A stretch of DNA of 32,830 nucleotides from Candidatus Pacearchaeota archaeon (GCA_018304145.1 JAGVWU010000012.1:1-32830), one strand, 5' to 3'. Shown: positions 17,601 through 26,334, counted from the first letter of the stretch. Numbers and translations are program-made. The notes: generated from the letters alone by a model not told the origin.

Positions 17601-20600
17601 GCTTTAGTCAATCAGTTTAAAAATAAATACGGAGGGGAATATCCTGTTTTTTCAGCTGAAAAAGGAGCCAGACTTCAAACCATGTATGCAATTCAAGATT
17701 CTGATTCTAAATTAAAAAATGATTTAGGTTTTTCAGAAAGAATGTTTATTCATTCTGTTCCTCTTGGTTATAATGATTCTGCAATAAGAGGACAGCAAGT
17801 AAGTGTTGGACTCACTAATGAAGGAGGAATTTATAAAATAAAAAAAGTTATTAATTCAAGCGGTGACGATGTTACGCAGCCTGTTTCAAGTTATTTTGCA
17901 AACTATTATAATCTCGATTCTTTCAAATTAGCAAATATAAAAGCATATCAAAATAAAATGGCTAATGTTGAAAATTTAAGAGTTAAATTCTTTGAGCAAT
18001 CTCCTTACAAGGGCATGCCTGCTGAAATCCCTTTTGATGTTGAGAATGGCTGGTATGTTGAAATGAGTTATGTTCTAACAGGGTTTGGAAAGCCTTATGA
18101 TGAATCTGGAAGAGTCATGAATTTTTATATTTGCAATGTTGGACAAAATGGAAGAATTGAGTTCAAGCAGAGTGCTGATGATATTTGCAGATATTATAAT
18201 GGAGATATTAATAGCATTGAATTTCCTGGAATGGGTGCAGGCGAGTCAAAATCATTAATTTCAAGGGCTCAGCAGGCAATTGCAGAAGCTTCAAGACAAT
18301 ATTCTAGCGCAAATAAAGGAGTGCAGATTGGAAACAGAGTTTTCAAGACAGCAGCTTCACTTTCTGGAAACGAAGGGAGATGCTCGGATTTTATGAGTCC
18401 GCAAGATTGCAATATAATGTTTAATGTTTGTGATCCTGTTATTTGCCCTTCATCAAGATGCAATTTAGGAGGAGCTTTTCAAGTTGATAATGTCATACAA
18501 ACAGGAATTTTAGGGAGCTTGGTTTTATGCGCTCCTAATGCAAGGGAAGGAATTTTGGCTCCTGTTTGTTTGTCAGGAGTTCATGCAGGAGTTGAGGGAC
18601 TTTTGAATGTTTTTAATGAAACCAAAAAATGCTTGAATGAAAGTTTGGCAACTGGAAAAAATGTTGGAATTTGCGATGCTATTAAAAGCGTTTACTTATG
18701 CAAATTATTTTGGGAAGAAGCAACTCCTTTTATGAAGGTTTTAATTCCAAGATTGATTCAGAGTTTTTACAGCCAGGGTGTTAGAGGTGGAGGAGAATAT
18801 TTAACAGTGCAATCTGCATGGGATAATACTCAAAGCGCAATAGAATATTTCAAAAATGATTATGCTGTAAATTCAATGCAGGCATTTACATCCCGTTCAA
18901 CAGCAGAAACAGGCAGTGAGGTTTGCAAGTCATTTACTTCTGTTGCTTATCCCAATTCCAAAGATTTTTTTGACAAATTATTAGAGCCTGACAGCCCTGT
19001 TCAATTCACAGGGTGGTTTAGCGAGGATATTTTAACAACAGCCACTGTTCCTTCAACTTCTCATTATAAAGTTTATTATCATATTTACAGCGGTAAAGAT
19101 CAGCCTGCTTATTATGTTATTTATTTGAAAGATTTACCACAAACCAGCTTAGGCACAGTCCCATTATCACAGCAATATATGGTTGATAGCGGTTATATTC
19201 AAAAAGGAAATTCAGTAGATAATTCAAGAGATTTCACAGCTGTTTCTGGTTACAGGCAATTATGCATAAATGTTAATGGGCAGGATAAATGTGGCTTCAA
19301 GAGCATTTCAAGCTCATATTCCTTAACAGAAGCATCAAGCCAGTATGCTGCTGAGCAGATTAAAACAGATATTAAAACTGAAAAAGAATGTGTTGCAGGA
19401 ACTCCTTCTGCTTTAAGTTTAATCGGACTTAGTTTACAACAAGGAGCTGAAGAAATAATTAATCCTGAATTGTATAAAAGAGGAATAATAAGAGTTTGTG
19501 CAACTGAAAATCCTGGGAAAAGGGTGGATAGTTTTGGGCAATATGATAATACTAATTCAATTTTAGACAGGTGGAAACAAGTTGGTTATTGCGATGATCC
19601 TACTATAAGGTGCTGGTTAGATACAGTTAGTGTTAAAAACGTAATAAAAGACCTTGGGCTTTTGAATGAAACTCTTGGAAAAGTTGATATGAGTATTTTT
19701 AGCCAAGGATTATTGACAAATGAACAGGGAAAAACAATTGCAAGCGAAGCAAAAAGCCAAATTGATAAATTGAAAATTGAGAGAAGTGATAATAATGTTA
19801 TTGTGCAGAATAAAATTTCCGATATAGTCAAAAAACTGCAGAATTTAACCAGCATTGGGCTAAACAATGGACATAGGGCGAGAGGATTCTTTTTATTATC
19901 AGGCCTTTATAAAAAAGTTAGTGAAAGCTTGTATGGAGATAATCAAATTACAACTACCAGTTCAGCTATTTTACCGCCTGATGATAGTTTAAGAGATAAT
20001 GTTATTATCAATGTTAATTATATTGGAGGCAGGCAGATAAATTTTAGATATATTTCAGGAATTGGCTGGACATCAAAAAATAATTTTGGACAATCAATGC
20101 CAATAGAGTCTCAAGTTTCTGGAATGAAGTATGCGGATGGAATTAATTCAATTGTTAAAAGCACTATAAAAGATGAAAGCGGAAATGATGCAAAAGTTTA
20201 TACAATTGAATTAGAAAGACAAACTTTAAGCTCGGATTTTCCCGAGGAATTATCACAGCAGACTTTTAATATTTTAAAAAAATCCGGAGTTGTTGCTTCC
20301 AGCTCAACTCCTTCAGAAACTTTTAAAGGCAAGGCTTTAAAAAATCCTGAAAATTTTATTTATAAGATTTATGATAAAAAAAATAATTATTATATATTTT
20401 ATATTTATGATTTGAGCGATAAAAAATGGAAAAGAGCCCTTTCTTCAGAAGGCAATTATGACTGGAAAACTAATTTAGTGAATTTTAGAGAAACAACTAT
20501 TCTGGGACTGGCTGGAGCCAGAGGTTTTGAAACTTTATTAAAAATATACTCAAACAAAGCTAATTATGATTTTTATTATATAGATAAATCTACTGGAATT

Positions 20601-20618
20601 GCAACAATTGATATGTGA
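14673..20618 (+). CDS. Giant secreted cell-surface protein (about 1981 aa) with signal peptide and a TPR-like segment
   Basis: Internal in-frame ATG at 14673 gives MNIINKIIKNRKTKIFFILIIFLILVNIHFIFAAGS, a signal peptide; TPR-like 'YDEAIKNYEDLADLYANEKDEKGEVYASNGLLELARLSKKFGMNKKSEETYDRLINDYPDS'; Cys-rich block 'CSDFMSPQDCNIMFNVCDPVICPSSRC'. Confidence 0.8.
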   Translation: MNIINKIIKNRKTKIFFILIIFLILVNIHFIFAAGSFTGGYNPSFAGATYAVYGSSTNPQFNNPSFFSVSGFTSPEVYWPKFNKEDCFARQDMILQIAPGGCSPSVVTSDLLEEQNVTVFCKIMAIQVNPLIDVSKIRSIRFAGTNLPKGVSSISYYPARAAVRSEISLTSSPVKDNLGYLVIVLSRIQAEKDMPEFVQGNVTATIDYDVQGAFGIGKTNFYVSELTDDEWNQNYERYGFWNGKGYVRAELIEPDRATIAVYKDINSKQAGVSLKKGEISKDIYLSGFYCAAGMNIKLESIDAPVDAALIQIDNQMVWVSKGDTILDGKCRVLDLQTYSGGGKASISCNVRNGKFDLIITPGKASFNVDGAEKQYYIGQKVRAKDNLFLGYVGKDFNGLDFAVLIKDNSSSAESEFADKGVYGAVDKIVKGTNKAITEKSFQESINKSIIENYKIKLRTSDVHKILDKDFIKIVLIGENSNGVMLKESFIAKDKEWDNEKDNAKLLSKQYYDEAIKNYEDLADLYANEKDEKGEVYASNGLLELARLSKKFGMNKKSEETYDRLINDYPDSSNAKQAKIERDLLTRFDSYNARALININGERYFFNLINFKKPEVQDLNAILLINGKEVLLGIDEFYDVKKDNKNGTIQLKEIKDDYVSVRYFKERTDLLGTGSEDARLTLYTQTSQQTFFDNFINVKLINITFKKEAKLTLDSKTFGPRTSANFSFKIGIEKRAIKLSPDKTKELINSLDETMKKWGDANNKLGQVVKVLKGVCLATAATLTVKNLVSGFNGASMARNALMTKQGGWNDFCRKKVEDKAAGKSGQTYSSVQSCLLDYNPEIEKDIQLYTNAIDKTNNDLKKIQEGLKPVGTDPLDMEKQVETEKVRQAYYEQHFKSFYEQNQNMEIALSNGQKAKLSDVAGGHPEKMTLEDMRNLVTFNQVKSSGESMLNPVFNNQLGKDLLYTYQLNEQTRQNDALVNQFKNKYGGEYPVFSAEKGARLQTMYAIQDSDSKLKNDLGFSERMFIHSVPLGYNDSAIRGQQVSVGLTNEGGIYKIKKVINSSGDDVTQPVSSYFANYYNLDSFKLANIKAYQNKMANVENLRVKFFEQSPYKGMPAEIPFDVENGWYVEMSYVLTGFGKPYDESGRVMNFYICNVGQNGRIEFKQSADDICRYYNGDINSIEFPGMGAGESKSLISRAQQAIAEASRQYSSANKGVQIGNRVFKTAASLSGNEGRCSDFMSPQDCNIMFNVCDPVICPSSRCNLGGAFQVDNVIQTGILGSLVLCAPNAREGILAPVCLSGVHAGVEGLLNVFNETKKCLNESLATGKNVGICDAIKSVYLCKLFWEEATPFMKVLIPRLIQSFYSQGVRGGGEYLTVQSAWDNTQSAIEYFKNDYAVNSMQAFTSRSTAETGSEVCKSFTSVAYPNSKDFFDKLLEPDSPVQFTGWFSEDILTTATVPSTSHYKVYYHIYSGKDQPAYYVIYLKDLPQTSLGTVPLSQQYMVDSGYIQKGNSVDNSRDFTAVSGYRQLCINVNGQDKCGFKSISSSYSLTEASSQYAAEQIKTDIKTEKECVAGTPSALSLIGLSLQQGAEEIINPELYKRGIIRVCATENPGKRVDSFGQYDNTNSILDRWKQVGYCDDPTIRCWLDTVSVKNVIKDLGLLNETLGKVDMSIFSQGLLTNEQGKTIASEAKSQIDKLKIERSDNNVIVQNKISDIVKKLQNLTSIGLNNGHRARGFFLLSGLYKKVSESLYGDNQITTTSSAILPPDDSLRDNVIINVNYIGGRQINFRYISGIGWTSKNNFGQSMPIESQVSGMKYADGINSIVKSTIKDESGNDAKVYTIELERQTLSSDFPEELSQQTFNILKKSGVVASSSTPSETFKGKALKNPENFIYKIYDKKNNYYIFYIYDLSDKKWKRALSSEGNYDWKTNLVNFRETTILGLAGARGFETLLKIYSNKANYDFYYIDKSTGIATIDM

Positions 20619-20980
20619 TTATGGAAATTAGGTTAATTTTGGAAAGAGGCATGAAAGAGCTTGATGAAAAGGAGAAGTTGATTTTTGATAAATTGAGTCT
20701 TGAATATTCAAATAAAATTCAAAGGCAGCTGAAAACAGTAAATCTTATTGAAGTTCTTATAAAAGATTACAGCAAAAAAGGAAAATCGAAAAACTATTCA
20801 ATTCACGTGAAAGTTTTTTCAAATACAAGGAATTTTGATGCAGGTTCTGAGGATTGGGATTTTGCAAGGACTTTGCATAAGGCGTTTATCAAGGTTATAA
20901 ATGAGGTTGAGCATGAGTTTCATGTAAGTGATAAAGGAAAGGAGTTTAAAGGGTTGCAGAAGATAAGAAGAAGAGATTGA
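20615..20980 (+). CDS. Putative HPF/RaiA-like ribosome-associated protein
   Basis: 'YSIHVKVFSNTRNFDAGSEDWDFARTLHKAFIKVINEVEHEFH' resembles the HPF/RaiA fold pattern; start overlaps the giant ORF stop. Confidence 0.5.
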   Translation: MIMEIRLILERGMKELDEKEKLIFDKLSLEYSNKIQRQLKTVNLIEVLIKDYSKKGKSKNYSIHVKVFSNTRNFDAGSEDWDFARTLHKAFIKVINEVEHEFHVSDKGKEFKGLQKIRRRD

Positions 20981-21000
20981 TTTCTAATAATTTGAATTAA

Positions 21001-21084
21001 TGCAGGGGACAGGATTCGAACCTGTGAAGGCACTAAGCCAACACGGCCTAAACGTGTTCCGTTTGACCACTCCGGCACCCCTGC
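21001..21084 (-). tRNA. tRNA-Leu(TAG)
   Basis: Reverse complement GCAGGGGTGCCGGAGTGGTCAAACGGAACACGTTTAGGCCGTGTTGGCTTAGTGCCTTCACAGGTTCGAATCCTGTCCCCTGCA; stem ACACG/CGTGT, loop TTTAGGC, long variable arm. Confidence 0.95.
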
Positions 21085-21279
21085 ATACAAAAAGCACCTA
21101 GTATTTATCATAAATATGAAATGCTTTTTGTTTTATAAAAATGCTAAGAAATAAGGTTATAAAAAGGTAACTAAAGATTTGCAGAAGATTTAGAAAACAT
21201 ATCATTTTGGATATACTTGGTGTAAACACTAGGATATGTTTTTGGGTGGAAAAATTAAACACTTTTAGGTTGCTAATAT

Positions 21280-21813
21280 TTATTGGCTTTGTGCTGCCAA
21301 TCTAAGTAATTCATATGTATTTTGCGCCCCGCTTTCATATGTTACAGATTCTATTTCTGAAGAAAAGAAATTCCCACTGATTAATTCTATTGCCTCAAAT
21401 AAAACCAAATTCTCTGATTTTATTCTGTTCACAACATCTCTAACATAATCTACAGGATTGGGATAAAGAGAAACTCTCCTATTAAATACGTGGATAGTTT
21501 CTTTTCTCATTTTTGGTAATGGTTTTGGTTCATTAGTCATTTCTAAGAGAGAATAAGTGAACAAACCCCCCGTTACAAAGGCTGTAGCCAAACTTGAACC
21601 TTCATCATAATTCTCCTTAAAAAATCTTTCATTATGTGTAAAATAATTCCATAGTTCTTCATCTTTCCTTTGAATATCTCCAAGACCATTCATTTTGGAA
21701 AGTGTGGTCTCTAAAAGAGAAGGATTTTTAATTGCTTCCTCTGGAGAAATAAAAACATTTCTTGGAACAACTATTAGTCCATCTGCAGTATAAGTTTTTT
21801 GTGAGTCTCTCAT
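21280..21813 (-). CDS. Hypothetical protein
   Basis: 177-aa ORF with natural composition. Confidence 0.6.
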   Translation of the reverse strand: MRDSQKTYTADGLIVVPRNVFISPEEAIKNPSLLETTLSKMNGLGDIQRKDEELWNYFTHNERFFKENYDEGSSLATAFVTGGLFTYSLLEMTNEPKPLPKMRKETIHVFNRRVSLYPNPVDYVRDVVNRIKSENLVLFEAIELISGNFFSSEIESVTYESGAQNTYELLRLAAQSQ

Positions 21814-22114
21814 TTTTTTACAATTTTCAATTACTATTTAAATCTTTGTATAGATGTGTCATTTTATAGTAATTAAATTAATTTCAAATCTTAAGATAAA
21901 ATGTGTTTAAAATATTGGTCAAAAAACATAGCTACTTTGTGTAAACGAACACTACTAAAGGTAAAGATTTTGGTAATAACTTTTTTAAATGCATTTTAAC
22001 GAACTTATTTTGTTACACGATATGTTTTTACAATGATTTAATTTAAGTTTCTTTATTTCAATTATATACTCGAATGTCTTATATATTTTTAAAGTATTAG
22101 TTGTTAATTTCTTA

Positions 22115-22609
22115 ATGGCTTTATTATCAGAAGTAAAGTATGAAACAAAGATAAGAGAATTAAAAGATATTTCTCCTGAAGCAGTTTTATTCATGTTGCG
22201 TGATGTAAGAGCAGATATTGGAAGATTAGATGACTCATTTTTAGATGTCAATTTAGCAAAAGTACTAATTACAGTTGAGTCTGGACAATACGAGGTAAAT
22301 GGAAGTGTGTCAACTCGTATTAATTTATCATCTGCAAAAGATATTATTGATGCTTATAGGAAATATTCAGAAGGAGGATGTCAATCTTGTGCAAGTCTTG
22401 GAATAGAAACTATTGATGCCCAAGATGCGACATCTGGTTGGTTTTGTGAGATTTCTGACCCTGATTACAATAAAAATGCTATAGGTGATAGACCTAGAGT
22501 ACGTTATAAAGGATTTTCTCCAAAGGTAAACAAACATTATCAAAATCCTTGTAGTGCTTGGAAACCTCGTTTTTCTCTTAAACTTGATGAACTAGTTAAA
22601 AAAGAATAA
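22115..22609 (+). CDS. Hypothetical protein
   Basis: 164-aa ORF with natural composition, preceded by AT-rich promoter-like DNA. Confidence 0.6.
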   Translation: MALLSEVKYETKIRELKDISPEAVLFMLRDVRADIGRLDDSFLDVNLAKVLITVESGQYEVNGSVSTRINLSSAKDIIDAYRKYSEGGCQSCASLGIETIDAQDATSGWFCEISDPDYNKNAIGDRPRVRYKGFSPKVNKHYQNPCSAWKPRFSLKLDELVKKE

Positions 22610-22630
22610 TTCTTATATTTAAAATTATAT

Positions 22631-22730
22631 GGTCCTAGAGAGAATAGATACTCTCGGGCTGCTGAGCTTTTAGTATCTTCATTTCTTTAGATACATGTAA
22701 ACGAGTCGTTTTGCCACTAGTCTATGGACC
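22631..22730 (-). other. tRNA-like structured locus (degenerate; not a confident tRNA)
   Basis: Reverse complement begins GGTCCATAGACTAGTGGCAAAACGACTCGTTTACA and ends GGACC; 5' part resembles tRNA-Val but there is no TTCRANY T-loop. Confidence 0.3.
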
Positions 22731-22861
22731 AGTGTTTATTTGAGACTTTTAAGCTCTTAATGGTTTAACGAGCATCTACCTTTATATCCGATGCGTGTAA
22801 AAGAATATATCCTAAAGGATATACTTTCTTTTTGCTAGCTTTTGACATAGAAGAAAAGTAA

Positions 22862-23800
22862 TTACTTTTCTTTCTTTTTGCTAGCTTTTGACTCGGCTTC
22901 TTTGATTTTTAATTTATCTTCTAATCCTAATTTCTCTAATAATTCCTTGTATCTGTTTCTTATTGTGACTTCTGTAATTCCTGCAACATCTGCAACTTCC
23001 CTTTGTGTTTTCTTTTCATTGTTTAATAATGCTGCAACATACAATCCTGCAGCAGCTATTCCTGCTGGACCTCTGCCAGAGGTTAGTTCACTTCCTTCTG
23101 CTTTTTTTAATATTTTTAATGCCTCATTTTGTGTTTTTGGGGAAAGTTTTAAGACAGAAGCAAATCTATGAATATAATCTTTAGGAGAGGAGGGGGTTAC
23201 TTTAATTGCTAATTTTCTTATGATAAACCTGTATGTTCTTCCTATTTCTTTTCTTTCTACATCAGAAGCAGCTGAAATTTCATCTAAAGTTCTTGGAATA
23301 TTATAGCTTCTGCAAGCTGCATAAATGCAGGCTGCTATCACTGATTCCATACTTCTTCCTCTTACTAGTCCTCTCTGCAAAACAAATTGATAAATTCTGG
23401 AAGCTTCGTCTTTAACAACCTCGGGCAGATTAAGGAAAGAAGCTACTCTTCTTAATTCAGTCATTGCTAATCTTAAATTTCTTTCAATTGAAGTTGAAAC
23501 TCTTTCCTGCCATTTTTTTAATCTTAAGAACTTTCTTGTTGAGCCAGCGTCTAGTTTGTAAATATCAGAAATTTCTCCAACATTAGTTGTAAGTCCCTTA
23601 TCAAATTTTTGCATTGATAATGGTGCACCACCTCTTCCTTTTTTCTCTCCTGAATCAAAACTTCCCTGAAGTTCTTGAGAGGTATCAACCATTTTTTCTT
23701 CAACAATAGTTCCACAATCATTGCAGAAAACTTCTCCTCTCTGCTCGTCCCAAGTAAGACTTACACTTCCACATTCAGGGCATCTTTTAACATTTGTCAT
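22862..23800 (-). CDS. tfb: Transcription initiation factor TFB (TFIIB)
   Basis: 'RCPECGSVSLTWDEQRGEVFCNDCGTIVEEK' zinc ribbon plus two cyclin repeats. Confidence 0.95.
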   Translation of the reverse strand: MTNVKRCPECGSVSLTWDEQRGEVFCNDCGTIVEEKMVDTSQELQGSFDSGEKKGRGGAPLSMQKFDKGLTTNVGEISDIYKLDAGSTRKFLRLKKWQERVSTSIERNLRLAMTELRRVASFLNLPEVVKDEASRIYQFVLQRGLVRGRSMESVIAACIYAACRSYNIPRTLDEISAASDVERKEIGRTYRFIIRKLAIKVTPSSPKDYIHRFASVLKLSPKTQNEALKILKKAEGSELTSGRGPAGIAAAGLYVAALLNNEKKTQREVADVAGITEVTIRNRYKELLEKLGLEDKLKIKEAESKASKKKEK

Positions 23801-23935
23801 AGTTAGTATATAAACAAAAATTGTAATTTTGTACAGGTGAAATTTGTTGATGAATAGAATTCATCAATCAAAATTTTAGCAACCTTTATAAACTTAATGG
23901 AGAAATGTTTATAAAGCTTTCTATATATTTGGCTT

Positions 23936-24001
23936 TGCACAACCTGATACAAGGGTTTAAGGCTACACAGGATTGCGCAAGAGATTAATGAGGGGTGCAC
24001 A
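23936..24001 (+). ncRNA. Candidate small RNA with H/ACA-like layout
   Basis: TGCAC(23936-23940)/GTGCA(23995-23999) basal stem followed by ACA (23999-24001); TTTATAAA about 27 bp upstream. Confidence 0.3.
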
Positions 24002-24055
24002 AAATTTATTTAAAACCTAAATTTTATTCTATTGAATACCCTGTAGCTTGCTGAA

Positions 24056-25000
24056 ACAAAAAGTATTTTAGTAATTTATTATAAGATTGAAAAATGCTTT
24101 TTGTTTGTGGTAATGAAAGCTAAAGAAAACCTATTCAGGTATTTTAATAATTTGAAAATTTATTTTAAAACTCACAAGTTAGTTTTTTGAGTTGGTTAAG
24201 TTTTGACAATTGAGGATAGAATTATGAACAGAAGCTTCACTTTTTCTTTTTACACACTAACAAGAAAAAAGAAATTTTTGGCTGTCAAAGATGACAAAGA
24301 TTTTAATAGAATATAAAGATGCCCTAGAGCCTGCTTTTTTGGAGGTTCACTTAAAATTTCAATAATTCTTACAAGAATAATGACAAGAATTTTAAATAAA
24401 TTTAATGCAAACTTCTGAAAATTTAAAAGAGGAAGACAAGGATGGCAAGTCCTTGTAAGATGTTTCAAGATTCTATAAAGAATTTGTATAAAATCCTGAA
24501 ATCAAGCCTTTTTCGTCCACCTCTTTGATATATAGAGATATATCAGATAAATTAAAACATAAAGAAATACTTAAAGATTTCTGTGATACAGAAAAAAGTT
24601 TCAAATTATTTAAAAAATATAATGTGGATTATGATTTAATACCTGCAACTATCAGTGAAAAATACTTCTATTATTGTTAATCATGCAACACAGCAGCTAA
24701 TCTGACATTGGGCAGGTATAGAGGTTAGATTTTTAATATTATAATGAACTAGTTATTTAGGATGTTTTTTATTCAGAGTAAAAAGAAAACTATATCTCTC
24801 AAGAATTTTTAATTTTTGACGACTATCAGGAATTTACATTCCTGAAGTTTTAAGATTTAGTTTAGATTACTTACTCTTTTTTACTCAATTTTTAATACCA
24901 TCTTTTATTTTAAGTTAAATTTGTAAGATGCTATTAAAAAGCTTCACAGATTAAAAGCATTTTTAGTAATTTATTATAAGATTGAAAATGCCTTTAATTT
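24056..25000. repeat. Two copies of a hairpin with conserved loop (about 24056-24108 and 24952-24997)
   Basis: Shared core TTTTAGTAATTTATTATAAGATTGAAAA between AAAAAGTA/AAAAGCA and TGCTTTTT/TGCCTTT arms. Confidence 0.8.
24492..24680 (+). pseudogene. Decayed ORF fragment
   Basis: NPEIKPFSSTSLIYRDISDKLKHKEILKDFCDTEKSFKLFKKYNVDYDLIPATISEKYFYYC* with protein-like composition, no start, and upstream same-frame fragments broken by stops. Confidence 0.35.
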
Positions 25001-25241
25001 CCAAATCCATAACAAATCCTAAGGATTTGGTGATAACATTAATACGGCACCTAGTCTAAACCACGAGATTAACTACAGATGTAAAATTCATGTTTATTTT
25101 TAATTAGAAATATTCTTAACTAGCCAATATAAATTATCCTGTTAATTTTACCACTTTATACTCGTCCTACATAAAATTCATAATCTAATAAAATTAATAG
25201 AACACAATTAATTTTATTAACTTTCTCAACTAAATTCAACT

Positions 25242-26318
25242 ATGGTTGAAGTTCAAATTATAAAAAACAGAATAATAGAGGTGTTAAAAAGAAGAGGTCC
25301 GAGTCTGCCTATTCAAATAGCAGGTGAAATAAAACAGAACTCTATATTCACCTCCGCATTTTTATCAGAATTAGCTGATGAAAAAAAAATAAAAACAAGC
25401 GCTTTAATGGTCGGAGGCTCTCACTTATATCTTTTAGATGGGCAAGAAGACCAGCTGGAAAAATTCACTAAATATCTTCATCCAAAAGAAGCAGAAGCTT
25501 TTCTTTTGTTAAAAAATAACAAGATTTTGAAAGAATCTGAACAAGAGCCTGCAATAAGAGTTGCATTAAAGGAAATAAGAGATTTTGCAGAAAGCTTCAA
25601 AAATGACAATGATGTTTATTGGAAACTTATTCTCACATCAAATTCAGAAATAGAATCTCTTTTTCAGCAAAAATCAAGCAAACAGGAAATGGTTGAAGAG
25701 AAAGCAGAAAAAAAGGAGGAGAGAACAGAAATATCCAAACAAGAAAAAACAGCAAATGTCCAGCCTTTTAATTTACAAAAATCCGAATTTACTATTCAAG
25801 AGAAAATAACAGAGATACAAGAAAAAATAGAGCAAGAACTTACTGTCAAAGAAGAGCAAAACCCAGAAAAAATAAAAAAAGGGCAATCTTCTTTTTTGCA
25901 AAAAAATGAATTTACTGTAAGAAAAATAAAAAGGCCGAAAGAAATTGAAATCATGTTTGATAATCCTCTTGTTCAAAAGATAGAAAAACCAAAAAAAGAC
26001 AAGCCAAAATCAGAATTTGTTCTAAATGTAATAAAGTCTTTAGAAAAAATAAGCTTTAAAATAATTGAAGAAAAAGAGCATAAACTCAAAGAATATCTTG
26101 CATTAGTAGAAGTAAATTCACCTTTAGGCCCTATAATTTTTTTAACCCAAGCAAAAGATAAACAAACCATCAATGACTTGGATCTTCAAAAACTTCTTTC
26201 TGATGCTCAATCAATACCTCTTCCTGCATTAATGCTTTATACAGGAAATCTGACAAAAAAATCCATAGAGTATGCTGAAAAATACTCTTCTATATTAAAA
26301 ATCAAGAAAATTGAATAA
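25242..26318 (+). CDS. Hypothetical protein with N-terminal winged-helix-like region, charged linker and C-terminal domain
   Basis: 358 aa; 'IIEVLKRRGPSLPIQIAGEIKQNSIFTSAFLSELADEKKIKTS' is wHTH-like. Confidence 0.65.
   Translation: MVEVQIIKNRIIEVLKRRGPSLPIQIAGEIKQNSIFTSAFLSELADEKKIKTSALMVGGSHLYLLDGQEDQLEKFTKYLHPKEAEAFLLLKNNKILKESEQEPAIRVALKEIRDFAESFKNDNDVYWKLILTSNSEIESLFQQKSSKQEMVEEKAEKKEERTEISKQEKTANVQPFNLQKSEFTIQEKITEIQEKIEQELTVKEEQNPEKIKKGQSSFLQKNEFTVRKIKRPKEIEIMFDNPLVQKIEKPKKDKPKSEFVLNVIKSLEKISFKIIEEKEHKLKEYLALVEVNSPLGPIIFLTQAKDKQTINDLDLQKLLSDAQSIPLPALMLYTGNLTKKSIEYAEKYSSILKIKKIE
25761..25800 (+). repeat. Coding palindromic element F (strongly diverged, in the 358-aa ORF)
   Basis: CAGCC TTTTAATTT ACAA AAATCCGAA TTTACTATTCAAG; same 9-4-9 spacing, imperfect stem. 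Confidence 0.4.
25884..25920 (+). repeat. Coding palindromic element E (diverged, in the 358-aa ORF)
   Basis: CAATC TTCTTTTTT GCAA AAAAATGAA TTTACTGTAA; 9-4-9 layout, one stem mismatch. Confidence 0.55.
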
Positions 26319-26334
26319 AAACAATAATATTTAA

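Noticed and set aside
25650-25690. IESLFQQKSSKQ as a further coding palindrome unit
   Set aside because: Left flank GAATC matches, but neither the stem nor the right flank does.
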